A DNA stretch of 16,349 nucleotides from Mageeibacillus sp. UBA6976 (GCA_002450155.1 DJYO01000030.1:1-16349); one strand, 5' to 3'. Counted from the first letter of the stretch, positions 1-8,240 are shown. Numbers and translations are program-made. Notes: generated by a model from the sequence alone, not told the origin.

Positions 1-570
1 TTCCTAAATTGTCTTTCATCCTTCATCCCCAAGGACGAACGGGTAATAACGATAGAGGACTCGGCAGAACTGAATCTTCAGGGAATAGACAATCTCGTAA
101 GGATGGAGGCGAGGCTCCCGGGACCAGACGGTACGGGCGAAGTAAACATCGGTCAGATGATCAGAGCATCCCTCAGGATGCGTCCTGACAGGATAATCGT
201 CGGAGAGGTCAGGGGCAGCGAGAGCGCTGACATGATGCATGCCCTTAACACCGGACATCCGGGTTCCATGTGTACAGGCCATGCCAATTCCTGCTTTGAG
301 ATGTTAGAGAGACTGACCGGCATGGTAATGGCAGGGTCCTCTCTTCCCTACAACGCCATAGTTACCCAGATATCCATGGGAATAGACATCATATTGCACA
401 TTACGAGGAACCGCGAAGGCAGACGTTATATAGACGAGATCTGTCATGTCTTAAGATCCAGCGGCTGCGAATATAACCTTGAACCCTTATACAAAAACGA
501 AGGAGGTGACAGACTTGAACGCGTTTGCGATATTGCAAAGATCCGGGAGATCCTTGTTTACAGAGCTTAA
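1..570 (+). CDS. tadA: Tad pilus assembly ATPase TadA/CpaF (5' truncated by window edge)
   Basis: The reading frame is open from base 1, so the start lies upstream; 189 C-terminal residues are visible. They belong to the type II/IV secretion ATPase family, CpaF/TadA branch, a cytoplasmic hexamer that powers Flp pilus assembly. Visible motifs are the ITIEDSAEL segment (Asp-box region, about residues 17-25), the Walker B stretch RPDRIIVGEVRG (about 60-71) and the His-box region with NTGHPGS and TGHANS (about 82-98). The Walker A loop must lie before the window. The gene overlaps the start of the next gene by 56 bases, which points to one operon and coupled translation. TadA is normally followed by tadB and tadC, as seen here. 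Identification rests on recognised family motifs; the exact subfamily name is inferred from context. Confidence 0.93.
   Translation, partial: FLNCLSSFIPKDERVITIEDSAELNLQGIDNLVRMEARLPGPDGTGEVNIGQMIRASLRMRPDRIIVGEVRGSESADMMHALNTGHPGSMCTGHANSCFEMLERLTGMVMAGSSLPYNAIVTQISMGIDIILHITRNREGRRYIDEICHVLRSSGCEYNLEPLYKNEGGDRLERVCDIAKIREILVYRA
501..508 (+). promoter_or_regulatory. Ribosome binding site deciding the tadB-tadC start
   Basis: AGGAGGTG lies inside the end of tadA, 8 bases after GGAGG before a TTG codon at 515. The in-frame TTG at 479 has no such site in front of it, so 515 is taken as the start of the following gene. Confidence 0.75.
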
Positions 571-2095
571 TAAGCACGAACCATTTCACCTTGACCCGGG
601 AACTATCTATACTATCCGCGGCATATGGGCCTATCCCCTCTTTGCCTTAGCGATATATCTCATGTCAGGTATGTTCATTGCATCAGACAGGCTAAGGCTG
701 ATACTGTCTGTCATACTGAGCATTTTTCCCTGGCTGGCCGTCATGAAGAAACTCTATCAGAGGACCCATAAGCATCTTAGAACGCAGCTTCTGGTCATGC
801 TTCAGGTCCTGTGCACCTCTGTATCGAGCGGTTATTCCATAGAGAGATCCCTTACTCTTATAAGGCCTGTCATAGAGCATACCTTCGGTAAGAGATGCGT
901 ACTTATAAAGCCTCTTATTAACCTGGAGAATGACCTTAAGATGCATATAGGTCTTGATAAGGCATTAGATTCCTTTGCACTCCGGATAAACTTTTCCGAG
1001 ACTTTGCCGGTGTTCCATGCCCTTGCAATATCAGGAGAGATCGGCAATAACACCCTTGCTATATTAAGGAGCTCCTGCCAGATGCTGTCTGAGATGAATG
1101 CCGTGCAAAACGACATAGCTGCATCTAATGCAGGCAAGAACGCGGAAGCTGCCATGCTCTGCATAATGCCCTTTGCAATTACCTTTGCGCTAAATCATAT
1201 GAGCTCAGAGTATCTTGCCATGGCAAAGACTACGAAGACTGGCTCAGTTATGCTGATAGCAGCTTTCGGCATATGCGTTATAGCTGCTGCCATGTTGCTT
1301 AAATATATGTCCCACGATACTTCAAGATCCCTTAAATCAATGACCAGTCTAGGTTACGATGACTCGGTCAAGGTATCTTCAAAGTATCCTCTAACAACAC
1401 TTATCGTAAAGCTCATGCCCCAGAGCTTTCTTGCTTCAAGGCATGAACTGTTCAACGAACTTTCAGTCAACCCTGATCTTGCTTACGAACAATATCTCAA
1501 GAAGACGCTGCTGGTATTCTTCGCAACTGCACTGATCGCTATTGCCATACTTACTACTCTCAATAAGAACCCCGTATTTGCTATCTTTCCGGCAATAGCA
1601 TCAATACTCCTTTGCTCAAGAGAGGCACACACTACCGCCCAGACCAAAAGAGAAGATCTGATGCAGGATATCCCGTTATTCATGTGCCTTATATCAACCC
1701 TGTTAGAGGCCGGCATGCAGCTCCCCAAGGCGATAGAGATATGTTCCAAAGCATTTGGAGACAACAAAGAGCTCTCTCTTGAGATCAAGAACATCAGAGC
1801 CATGATGCTATCCGGGATATCCGCATCAGACGCTGTTGAGAGATTCTCTCTCAGGATCCAGATACCCGAAGCCCAGGCCGCACTCCTGCTTGTGGCAAGA
1901 TACGGCAGGCTCGGGACATCTGAGGTCTTAAATCTGCTGCAGCTTCAAGCCTCTTCCTGCTGGAATCTCTGCCGCAATGCGGCAAGGAAGAAACAGGAAA
2001 GAGAAGCTCTGGGACTGCTGCTCCCGATGACACTGGACTTTATAAGCGTGCTCATCGTTGCTACAACACCGGCTATTATCTCACTCGGATTATAA
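515..2095 (+). CDS. Tad pilus inner-membrane platform protein, apparent TadB-TadC fusion
   Basis: This is a 526-residue polytopic membrane protein; the TTG start at 515 is chosen for its strong Shine-Dalgarno. Two halves can be seen. The first has hydrophobic segments at about 37-56 and 60-81, then a T2SSF-like helical domain (about 91-230, starting LLVMLQVLCTSVSSGYSIERSL-like) and a membrane segment at about 243-266. The second has hydrophobic segments at about 332-347 and 353-367, then a second T2SSF-like domain (from about 382, with PLFMCLISTLLEAGMQLPKAIE-like sequence) and a C-terminal membrane segment at about 507-526. TadB and TadC are normally two separate proteins of roughly 250-300 residues that together form the pilus platform over TadA. 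Here one frame covers both, with no stop or second start site at the junction (about 290-330). A large GspF-type protein is the alternative, but the length, the spacing and tadA upstream favour TadB plus TadC. Confidence 0.82.
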   Translation: MNAFAILQRSGRSLFTELNKHEPFHLDPGTIYTIRGIWAYPLFALAIYLMSGMFIASDRLRLILSVILSIFPWLAVMKKLYQRTHKHLRTQLLVMLQVLCTSVSSGYSIERSLTLIRPVIEHTFGKRCVLIKPLINLENDLKMHIGLDKALDSFALRINFSETLPVFHALAISGEIGNNTLAILRSSCQMLSEMNAVQNDIAASNAGKNAEAAMLCIMPFAITFALNHMSSEYLAMAKTTKTGSVMLIAAFGICVIAAAMLLKYMSHDTSRSLKSMTSLGYDDSVKVSSKYPLTTLIVKLMPQSFLASRHELFNELSVNPDLAYEQYLKKTLLVFFATALIAIAILTTLNKNPVFAIFPAIASILLCSREAHTTAQTKREDLMQDIPLFMCLISTLLEAGMQLPKAIEICSKAFGDNKELSLEIKNIRAMMLSGISASDAVERFSLRIQIPEAQAALLLVARYGRLGTSEVLNLLQLQASSCWNLCRNAARKKQEREALGLLLPMTLDFISVLIVATTPAIISLGL

Positions 2096-2110
2096 GAAAG
2101 GAGGCTGACA

Positions 2111-2284
2111 ATGAGGAAGGAACAAAAACATGACCGCAAAGGCATGGGTACAGTAGAGATCGTCATAATCATCGCTGTGCTCGTCTCGCTGGCTCTGTTA
2201 TTCAGAGGCGGACTTACAGAGTATGGAAACAAAGTAATGGATTTTTGTTTCGATGATGCCAGGATAACTGCTGCATTTAACTGA
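2111..2284 (+). CDS. Flp-type (type IVb) prepilin, 57 residues
   Basis: A short gene with a good ribosome binding site (AAGGAGG, 7 bases before the ATG). The product has a basic leader (MRKEQKHDRKG), then MGTVEIVIIIAVLV and a hydrophobic helix to about residue 31, followed by a short polar tail. Cleavage after Gly11 would leave Glu at position +5, the hallmark of prepilins processed by a TadV/PilD-type peptidase. Flp pilins often have Glu-Tyr at +5/+6; here it is Glu-Ile, so it may be the major Flp subunit or a minor pseudopilin. It sits 15 bases after the platform gene and 20 bases before the FHA gene, in the same operon. No prepilin peptidase is visible in the window. Confidence 0.8.
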   Translation: MRKEQKHDRKGMGTVEIVIIIAVLVSLALLFRGGLTEYGNKVMDFCFDDARITAAFN

Positions 2285-2304
2285 TACAAGAAGGATTGAG
2301 TAAT

Positions 2305-3459
2305 ATGTTGATCAAAAGAGGACCATACGGGCATTTTGCAATCGAGAAGACAGATTCACCCGATAACATTTTTGAATATGCGAGTAAGATAATAAGCAGA
2401 AACCCAGGTGGTTTCTTTCTCCCCTGCAGCATAGATACATATCCGCAGGGTACATATATTAGTTTCGACTGCTCAGATCTTAAGTCTATAGAGGGTTTTG
2501 TTCCCAATACCAAACATAAGACTGCAAACCCCGGGAACAACAGGAACAGACATACAGAAGAACTGCGCAGGAACTTTGGTTCTCTACTGCATTCATTTGC
2601 AGACGATCTGGATATGTTGCTCGATCTGTCAAATATCGTCCTTGACGGAAGATATATCTTTACCGATCCTGCCGGAGAAGAACTGAAGATCTGCTATCTC
2701 CCATTAAAGCTCACAGGGAGCGTACCGGAATTGCGCTCACTCGGAACTGAACGGATGGAGAGACTGCTGAATCTTCCCTTCTTCGACGGGATCCTTACAG
2801 AAGACGAGAAACAGGAGCTTATCTATTCGGTCAAGCAGAGTGACGAGGCATTGTACCTTGAATGCTGCAACAGGCTCGCTGCTTACTCAGGTAATGAGAA
2901 GCCCCGTAAGTTCAGATTCAATATGGAGATGATATACGGAGCCTCAGGTCTCGTGCTCTGCCCTCTTCTTTATAAAGTTGCAGGACCTGTTCCTGCCGTA
3001 TTGTCACTGGGCGTCACATTTGTCTCTTTAGCAAAGCTATATAAGACATACAGATCTGACGATAAAGCCAGGCAGAAGACAGAGGACGTAAAACAGGCTG
3101 AGGAGCGCAAGCAGATACTGTTCTCGGATAAAGAGGGCGGTCAGATATCAGGAACTGCCAGCCTTAAACTGATCACACCGGCTAAGGGCATAAGAGAACA
3201 CTATTCGATCCTGATGGATAAGGTCACCATCGGATCAGACATGTTTTTATCAGACATAGTACTCGAGAGCCCTGCAGTAAGCCCTATACATGCATTGATA
3301 TACAGGTCTGATCCCGGCTACTATATAAGCTGCTGCACCAACAGTGGTGATACATATGTAGAGAATAAACGGATCTTGTCCGGGGATAAACAGGAGATCA
3401 AGGATGGTCAGAAGATAACCATAGGAGGTCTCGAATTCATATTTGAGACCAGACTTTAA
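2305..3459 (+). CDS. Membrane protein with DUF6382-like N-terminus and C-terminal FHA domain
   Basis: 384 residues from the ATG at 2305, chosen because AGAAGGA lies 9 bases upstream; the in-frame TTG at 2296 abuts that site. The N-terminal ~200 residues look like the uncharacterised domain often found with FHA proteins in clostridial Tad loci (DUF6382, recognised by context, not by search). A hydrophobic hairpin lies at about 208-240, followed by a basic/charged stretch. The last ~85 residues form an FHA fold: VTIGS (about 305-309), SPAVSPIHALIY with the Ser-x-x-His motif, and TYVENKRI near the Asn-Gly motif. The usual Arg of the IGR motif is Ser here and Asn-Gly is altered, so phosphothreonine binding is uncertain. 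It probably has a scaffold or signalling role at the pilus machine. Its stop codon overlaps the stop of atpC on the other strand. Confidence 0.75.
   Translation: MLIKRGPYGHFAIEKTDSPDNIFEYASKIISRNPGGFFLPCSIDTYPQGTYISFDCSDLKSIEGFVPNTKHKTANPGNNRNRHTEELRRNFGSLLHSFADDLDMLLDLSNIVLDGRYIFTDPAGEELKICYLPLKLTGSVPELRSLGTERMERLLNLPFFDGILTEDEKQELIYSVKQSDEALYLECCNRLAAYSGNEKPRKFRFNMEMIYGASGLVLCPLLYKVAGPVPAVLSLGVTFVSLAKLYKTYRSDDKARQKTEDVKQAEERKQILFSDKEGGQISGTASLKLITPAKGIREHYSILMDKVTIGSDMFLSDIVLESPAVSPIHALIYRSDPGYYISCCTNSGDTYVENKRILSGDKQEIKDGQKITIGGLEFIFETRL
3427..3450 (+). terminator. Stem-loop inside the 3' end of the FHA gene
   Basis: GGTCTCGAAT (3427-3436) pairs with ATTTGAGACC (3441-3450) around the loop TCAT, giving 10 base pairs including one G-U on the + strand. 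It ends 6 bases before the stop codon. There is only a weak T stretch after it (CTTT, later CTTTTA), so it is a candidate terminator or 3'-end stabiliser rather than a classic intrinsic terminator. There is no other space for a terminator between the two converging genes. Confidence 0.4.
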
Positions 3460-3938
3460 GCTTCTGCTCCTGCTTTTATATTTGCAAGTCTCTGCTTTTG
3501 CTGTTCAGAGCCATATAACTCGATCAGGTGGATCCTTGCCTTAGCTCTCCTTAATTTGTAGGTATTATCCATACTGTTCTTATAGCCTGAAGGCTGCATC
3601 TTATCCTTTGCTATGCCTTCTTCTGCTTCTTTCAAAGCTTCGAATATCCACTTGATATGGATCTCTTCAGGATATTCAGCGGAGTTGCAGACAACAAGGG
3701 CCATCTCATTATTAACTTCTGCATAACCCTCAGATATGACAAAGTGCTTAACTTCGTCATCTATCCTTATGGTGGCAACACCGGGGGTAATGGCAAATAC
3801 CAAAGGTGAATGGCCGTGCATTATACCTATATCTCCGTCTGCAGAAGGGAGAGTCACAACAGTTACCTTACCTTCATAGAAATTCCTGTAAGGAGTAACC
3901 ACAATGAGATTAATCTTGTTAGAACCGGTATCAGCCAT
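3456..3938 (-). CDS. atpC: F1 ATP synthase epsilon subunit
   Basis: 160 residues, somewhat longer than the usual 130-140. Epsilon sits on gamma in the rotor and can inhibit ATP hydrolysis. The N-terminal beta-sandwich is clear (VVTPYRNFYEGKV, then LPSADGDIGIMHGHSPLVFAI, about residues 13-50, the typical G-x-x-G-H-x-P-L motif). The C-terminal part contains the two-helix region (about 90-150, with YKLRRAKARIHL). The start codon overlaps the atpD stop by one base (TAATG), so translation is coupled. It is the last gene of the operon; its TAA stop shares the TTAA at 3456-3459 with the stop of the converging FHA gene, leaving no terminator space. Confidence 0.96.
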   Translation of the reverse strand: MADTGSNKINLIVVTPYRNFYEGKVTVVTLPSADGDIGIMHGHSPLVFAITPGVATIRIDDEVKHFVISEGYAEVNNEMALVVCNSAEYPEEIHIKWIFEALKEAEEGIAKDKMQPSGYKNSMDNTYKLRRAKARIHLIELYGSEQQKQRLANIKAGAEA

Positions 3939-5350
3939 TACGGATTGATTTCCTTATAAGCCTTGATGACATCGTCCAGACCGCCCTTCATGAAGAAGCA
4001 CTGTTCGGGGATGTGGTCCAAAGATCCGGAGATAAGCTCGCCGAAGGCCTTAATGGTCTCCTTGAGAGGTACATATCTCGGTTCAAATCCTGTAGAGTCA
4101 GCTGTTACAAAGAAAGGCTGAGAGAGATATCTCTGCACTTTCCTGGCCCTTGCAACGATAAGTCTGTCGCTCTCGGAGAGTTCCTCCATACCGAGGATGG
4201 CGATGATGTCCTGGAGTTCCTTATATCTCTGGAGCATCTCCTGCACCTTACGGGCTACATGGTAATGCTCAGGGCCTACTACATCCTCCTTGAGGATCCT
4301 GGATGAAGATTCCAGAGGATCTACAGCAGGATAGATACCGAGCTCAACTACGGCACGGGACAAAACTATGTTTGCATCGAGATGGGCAAATGTGGTAGCA
4401 GGTGCAGGGTCAGTGATATCGTCTGCGGGGACATATACTGCCTGTATCGAAGTAATGGATCCATTCTTGGTCGAGGTGATCCTCTCCTGCAGGTCGCCTA
4501 CTTCATTCGCCAGTGTAGGCTGATAACCTACGGCTGAAGGGATCCTTCCCAGAAGGGCAGATACCTCGGAACCTGCCTGGACAAATCTGTATATATTATC
4601 GATGAACAGAAGAACGTCCTTCTTCTTCTCATCTCTCAGATACTCAGCCATTGTAAGTCCTGTAAGAGGAGCTCTCATCCTGGCACCTGAAGTCTCGTTC
4701 ATCTGACCGAATACCATGATGGTCTTATCAAGAACTCCGGATTCCTTCATCTCGCCCCAGAGATCGTTACCCTCTCTTGAACGCTCACCTACACCGGTAA
4801 ATACAGAATATCCGCCGTGCTCACTTGCGATATTACGGATGAGCTCAAGGATAAGAACAGTCTTACCTACACCGGCGCCTCCGAAAAGACCGATCTTACC
4901 ACCCCTGGAGAATGGTACGAGAAGGTCTATGACCTTAATGCCTGTCTCAAGTACTGACTCGGTAGGATACTGCTCAACATATGAAGGAGCTTTGCGGTGA
5001 ATAGGCCAGTAATCCTCTGCATGAACTTCGCCAAGACCGTCTATGGGCCTTCCAAGGGCATCGAATAATCTTCCTGTAATGCCCTCGCCTACAGGGACCT
5101 TGATAGCTGAACCCAGGGATTCGCATGTCAGACCTCTCATCAGTCCTTCTGTAGCATTGAAGGAAACGCATCTTACGACACCGCTGCCTCTCTGCTGAAG
5201 GACCTCTGCAAATACATCATCCTCTGACTTCGTTATGCCATCGCTGTTCTTGATGATCCTGATGGCATCGTTGATCTTAGGAAGATCGCTCTTGTCAAAT
5301 TCACAGTCAATAACAGGTCCGATTATCTGTACTACTTTGCCGCTAGCCAT
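3938..5350 (-). CDS. atpD: F1 ATP synthase beta subunit (catalytic)
   Basis: 470 residues from the ATG at 5350, which is preceded by AAGGGG at a proper distance. An in-frame upstream start at 5389 would overlap atpG and lacks a site, so it is not used. This subunit carries the catalytic nucleotide sites: P-loop GGAGVGKT at 157-164, the catalytic GERSREGND (Glu about 189), the IDNIYRFVQAGSEVSALLGR segment, and YVPADDITDPAPATTFAHLD. The DELSEED motif near the C-terminus is EELSESD. Length and motifs are normal for the family. Thirteen bases separate it from atpG, and it is coupled to atpC by TAATG. Confidence 0.98.
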   Translation of the reverse strand: MASGKVVQIIGPVIDCEFDKSDLPKINDAIRIIKNSDGITKSEDDVFAEVLQQRGSGVVRCVSFNATEGLMRGLTCESLGSAIKVPVGEGITGRLFDALGRPIDGLGEVHAEDYWPIHRKAPSYVEQYPTESVLETGIKVIDLLVPFSRGGKIGLFGGAGVGKTVLILELIRNIASEHGGYSVFTGVGERSREGNDLWGEMKESGVLDKTIMVFGQMNETSGARMRAPLTGLTMAEYLRDEKKKDVLLFIDNIYRFVQAGSEVSALLGRIPSAVGYQPTLANEVGDLQERITSTKNGSITSIQAVYVPADDITDPAPATTFAHLDANIVLSRAVVELGIYPAVDPLESSSRILKEDVVGPEHYHVARKVQEMLQRYKELQDIIAILGMEELSESDRLIVARARKVQRYLSQPFFVTADSTGFEPRYVPLKETIKAFGELISGSLDHIPEQCFFMKGGLDDVIKAYKEINP

Positions 5351-5363
5351 GTTGTTTCCCCTT

Positions 5364-6302
5364 TTACATATTGTTTGCCTGCTCGGCACCGTTGACGATC
5401 TCCGTGAGCTCTGTGGTTATCCTTGCCTGTCTTGCACGGTTGCTCATAAGCTCTAACTGCTTGATCATCTCTGCTGCATTGTCGTTGGCATTCTGCATCG
5501 CTGTAAGCCTTGCAGTCTGCTCACTGGCATAAGACTCCACCATGGCGCCGTAACACAATGCATTTGTATAAGTATCGATAAGGTAATCCAGTACAGCCTC
5601 GGAATCAGGCATATACTCGATCTCCATTCCCTTGGACTTAGCCATTCCCGCATCATTCAGATTCTCCGGGAGGATCTGTGCCATGGACTTAAGGTCAATA
5701 GGCAGGAGCCTTACTGCCATAGGTACCATCTTGATGGAAGACTCCATCTTTGTATAGAGCAGATAGATAAGGTCGTATTCATTGTTAAGAAACTTCTGCC
5801 TGATTATGGAGCTTACATTACGGGCATCGTAGAATGTGGGCTCCGTAATAGGGAATGCAAATTCCTTATTGACGTTATAACCGGCTCTGATAAGTTTTTC
5901 TCTTGCAAGTTTACCGAATACATTAAGCTCGTACTGGGTATGGATATTTTTGCGTGTATTCTCCAGTATCTTGCCTCTTATATGTTCCTCGGTGATCTTG
6001 ACCATATTGTTGTTGAAGGCACCGGCAAGGCCCTGGTCACCGGACAGGACAAAGTAACCTATCTTCCAGGTATCCCCTTCGGCCTTCTGCGTTACGTCGA
6101 AGAAAGCATTGTGAACCTCGGGGCAATTGTTCCGCAGCTCCTGCATGCTCTCTACACAAAGAGAGAAAAAAGGATACATCGAATCGTGCAAAAGAAGAGA
6201 TCTGCGCATCTTTGAAGAACTGACAAGCTGCATGGCATTAGTCATCTGACTGATGTCATTAACGCTCTTCATTCTCTTTTTGATCGCATTGAAATTTTCC
6301 AT
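5364..6302 (-). CDS. atpG: F1 ATP synthase gamma subunit
   Basis: 312 residues, slightly longer than the ~285-290 typical. Gamma is the central rotor shaft. The N-terminal helix is canonical (AIKKRMKSVNDISQMTNAMQ, then VSSSKMRRS), and the C-terminal helix reads MQNANDNAAEMIKQLEL followed by NRARQARITTELTEIV. It lies 15 bases after atpA, with AAGGCGAAGG before its ATG. The few extra residues lie in the central Rossmann-like part. No defect is seen. Confidence 0.97.
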   Translation of the reverse strand: MENFNAIKKRMKSVNDISQMTNAMQLVSSSKMRRSLLLHDSMYPFFSLCVESMQELRNNCPEVHNAFFDVTQKAEGDTWKIGYFVLSGDQGLAGAFNNNMVKITEEHIRGKILENTRKNIHTQYELNVFGKLAREKLIRAGYNVNKEFAFPITEPTFYDARNVSSIIRQKFLNNEYDLIYLLYTKMESSIKMVPMAVRLLPIDLKSMAQILPENLNDAGMAKSKGMEIEYMPDSEAVLDYLIDTYTNALCYGAMVESYASEQTARLTAMQNANDNAAEMIKQLELMSNRARQARITTELTEIVNGAEQANNM

Positions 6303-6317
6303 TTGCCTTCGCCTTGA

Positions 6318-8240
6318 TTATGCCTCTTCGTTTGAATACTCAGAGTGAGCAACAAGATATGTCTCGTTAAAGTCACTGTGAGCATATTCGATACGCTCTT
6401 TGATCTCGTCTGTAAGAGTCTCTCCCGTCATGAGATCGTCCATGATGTCCGGATGAGTTGTTCTTACATAAGTAATGAATTCATCGATATACTCGTTGAT
6501 GTCTTCCTTGGCAAGGAAGTTGAGCTTGTCTGTCGTTGCTATATAAAGAATAATAACCTCTTCTTCCATCGACCAGGGTGAGAACTGTTCCTGCTTAAGG
6601 ACCTCGTTGAGAACGACGCCACGCTTGATCTGGAGCTGGGTAGTCTCATCAAGATCTGAGCCAAACTGGGCAAAAGATGCCATTTCCCTTGCCTGGGCAA
6701 GCGAGATTCTCAAAGGACCGCCTACCTTCTTCATAGCCTTAGTCTGGGCAGCACCGCCTACACGGGATACCGACAGACCAACATTGATGGCAGGTCTCTG
6801 GCCGGAGAAGAATAATTCCGGAGCAAGATAGATCTGGCCATCTGTGATGGAGATAACATTGGTAGGGATATATGCGGAGATATCGTTTCCGAGAGTCTCT
6901 ACTATAGGCAGAGCCGTAATAGACCCGCCGCCCATCTTGTCTGAGAGCTTGGCTGCTCTCTCGAGGAGCCTTGAGTGGAGATAGAATACATCTCCCGGAT
7001 ATGCCTCTCTTCCCGGCGGACGCCTGAGGAGCAGGGATATCGCTCTATATGCCTGAGCGTGCTTACTGAGATCGTCGTAAACGATAAGGACGTCTCTATG
7101 GTAATCGTACATAAACTTCTCTGCTATGGCGCAGGCAGAGAAAGGTGCGATATACTGCATGGCTGCAGAATCCGAAGCTGAGGATGCGACTATTACAGTA
7201 TAGTCCATGGCTCCGTGCTTGCTCAGAGTATTTGCGGTAGACACGATGGTGCTCATCTTCTGACCTATAGCAACATAGACGCACAAAACATCCTTGCCCG
7301 CCTGATTGATTATAGTGTCAAGAGCTATTGCCGTCTTACCGGTCTGCCTGTCACCTATAATGAGCTCTCTTTGGCCCCTGCCTATAGGTGTAAGGGCATC
7401 TATTGCGGTGATACCGGTCATGAGAGGTCTGTTTACAGGTGATCTGTCAACGATGGAAGGTGCGGGAGACTCAATAGGTCTTGTCTCCGTGTATCTGATG
7501 ATACCCTTGCCGTCTATTGGTCTTCCAAGAGGGTCTACAACCCTTCCTAACATACCGTTACCCACAGGTACGGATACCGTTGTCATGGTACGCTTACATG
7601 TCATACCGTCTGATACAGTCTCTTCGCCGGTAAGAAGGACTACGCCGACCTTGTTCTTCTCAAGGTTCATGGCAATGCCCGTAGCTCCGGATTTGAAGGA
7701 GATAAGCTCAGAGAGCATACAATGCTTTAGTCCGGTTACAGTAGCAACTCCGTCGCTTATGGCGGATACTGTACCGATCTCATCGATTATGTTCTCGATC
7801 TTGAAGCTCTCTTCGAGCCTTGCATCGACCTCATCATCGGTCAGATGCAACAGTTCAACGCCATCAATACTGGAAGTAAATGATTCGTTATACTTGCCAA
7901 GAGCTTCCTCAAGGTCCTTCTTAACAGCCTCTTTTGAGAACTCAAGGGAGCTGTCTTCTTCTACCGGGGAAACAGCACGTGTCCTCTTCATGAATGTGCT
8001 GATCCTGTCCAGCTGACCTGTTACGGAATAATCGTAACGGTTGCCGCCAAAGTAGATAACAAAACCTCCGATTATCTCCGGCTTATTCTCGACAACGAGA
8101 CGGTAGTTTGAGATGTCGTTCATCTGGGCAAACTTAGCTGCGATGACCTCCATCTTATCACCGGGGATATCCCCCGCTGACTCTATTCGGAGAACGGGGC
8201 CCTTGGACTTATTCTTCTTGTCCTTGTTTGGCTCACTCAC
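6318..8240 (-). CDS. atpA: F1 ATP synthase delta(C-terminal domain)-alpha fusion
   Basis: 640 residues, against ~500-515 for a normal alpha. The alpha part is complete: IGTVSAISDGVATVTGL (about 155-171), P-loop GDRQTGKT at 296-303, and the arginine-finger segment VGLSVSRVGG with Arg493. The P-loop in E. coli alpha is at 169-176, so there are about 127 extra N-terminal residues. Residues about 15-88 of that extension match the C-terminal domain of the delta subunit: VLRIESA strand, a helix, YRLVVENKPEIIGGFVIYFG, then DYSVTGQLDRI (compare the delta pattern I-G-G-hydrophobic-x-G-x...D-x-S-V-x-G-x-L-x-R-L). An acidic, probably helical linker (about 89-132) joins it to alpha. The start is GTG at 8240 with GAGGTG 7 bases upstream; an in-frame TGA at 8247-8249 rules out a longer N-terminus. 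It overlaps the atpF end by 8 bases (GTGAGTGA). No separate delta gene exists in the operon. Confidence 0.95.
   Translation of the reverse strand: MSEPNKDKKNKSKGPVLRIESAGDIPGDKMEVIAAKFAQMNDISNYRLVVENKPEIIGGFVIYFGGNRYDYSVTGQLDRISTFMKRTRAVSPVEEDSSLEFSKEAVKKDLEEALGKYNESFTSSIDGVELLHLTDDEVDARLEESFKIENIIDEIGTVSAISDGVATVTGLKHCMLSELISFKSGATGIAMNLEKNKVGVVLLTGEETVSDGMTCKRTMTTVSVPVGNGMLGRVVDPLGRPIDGKGIIRYTETRPIESPAPSIVDRSPVNRPLMTGITAIDALTPIGRGQRELIIGDRQTGKTAIALDTIINQAGKDVLCVYVAIGQKMSTIVSTANTLSKHGAMDYTVIVASSASDSAAMQYIAPFSACAIAEKFMYDYHRDVLIVYDDLSKHAQAYRAISLLLRRPPGREAYPGDVFYLHSRLLERAAKLSDKMGGGSITALPIVETLGNDISAYIPTNVISITDGQIYLAPELFFSGQRPAINVGLSVSRVGGAAQTKAMKKVGGPLRISLAQAREMASFAQFGSDLDETTQLQIKRGVVLNEVLKQEQFSPWSMEEEVIILYIATTDKLNFLAKEDINEYIDEFITYVRTTHPDIMDDLMTGETLTDEIKERIEYAHSDFNETYLVAHSEYSNEEA

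Noticed and set aside
5351..5389. Longer N-terminus for atpD
   Set aside because: It would overlap atpG and lacks a ribosome site; AAGGGG precedes the ATG at 5350, where family homology begins.
7306..8016. 236-codon open frame on the + strand
   Set aside because: It lies wholly antisense to the fused atpA gene, has serine/proline-rich shadow composition and no family resemblance.
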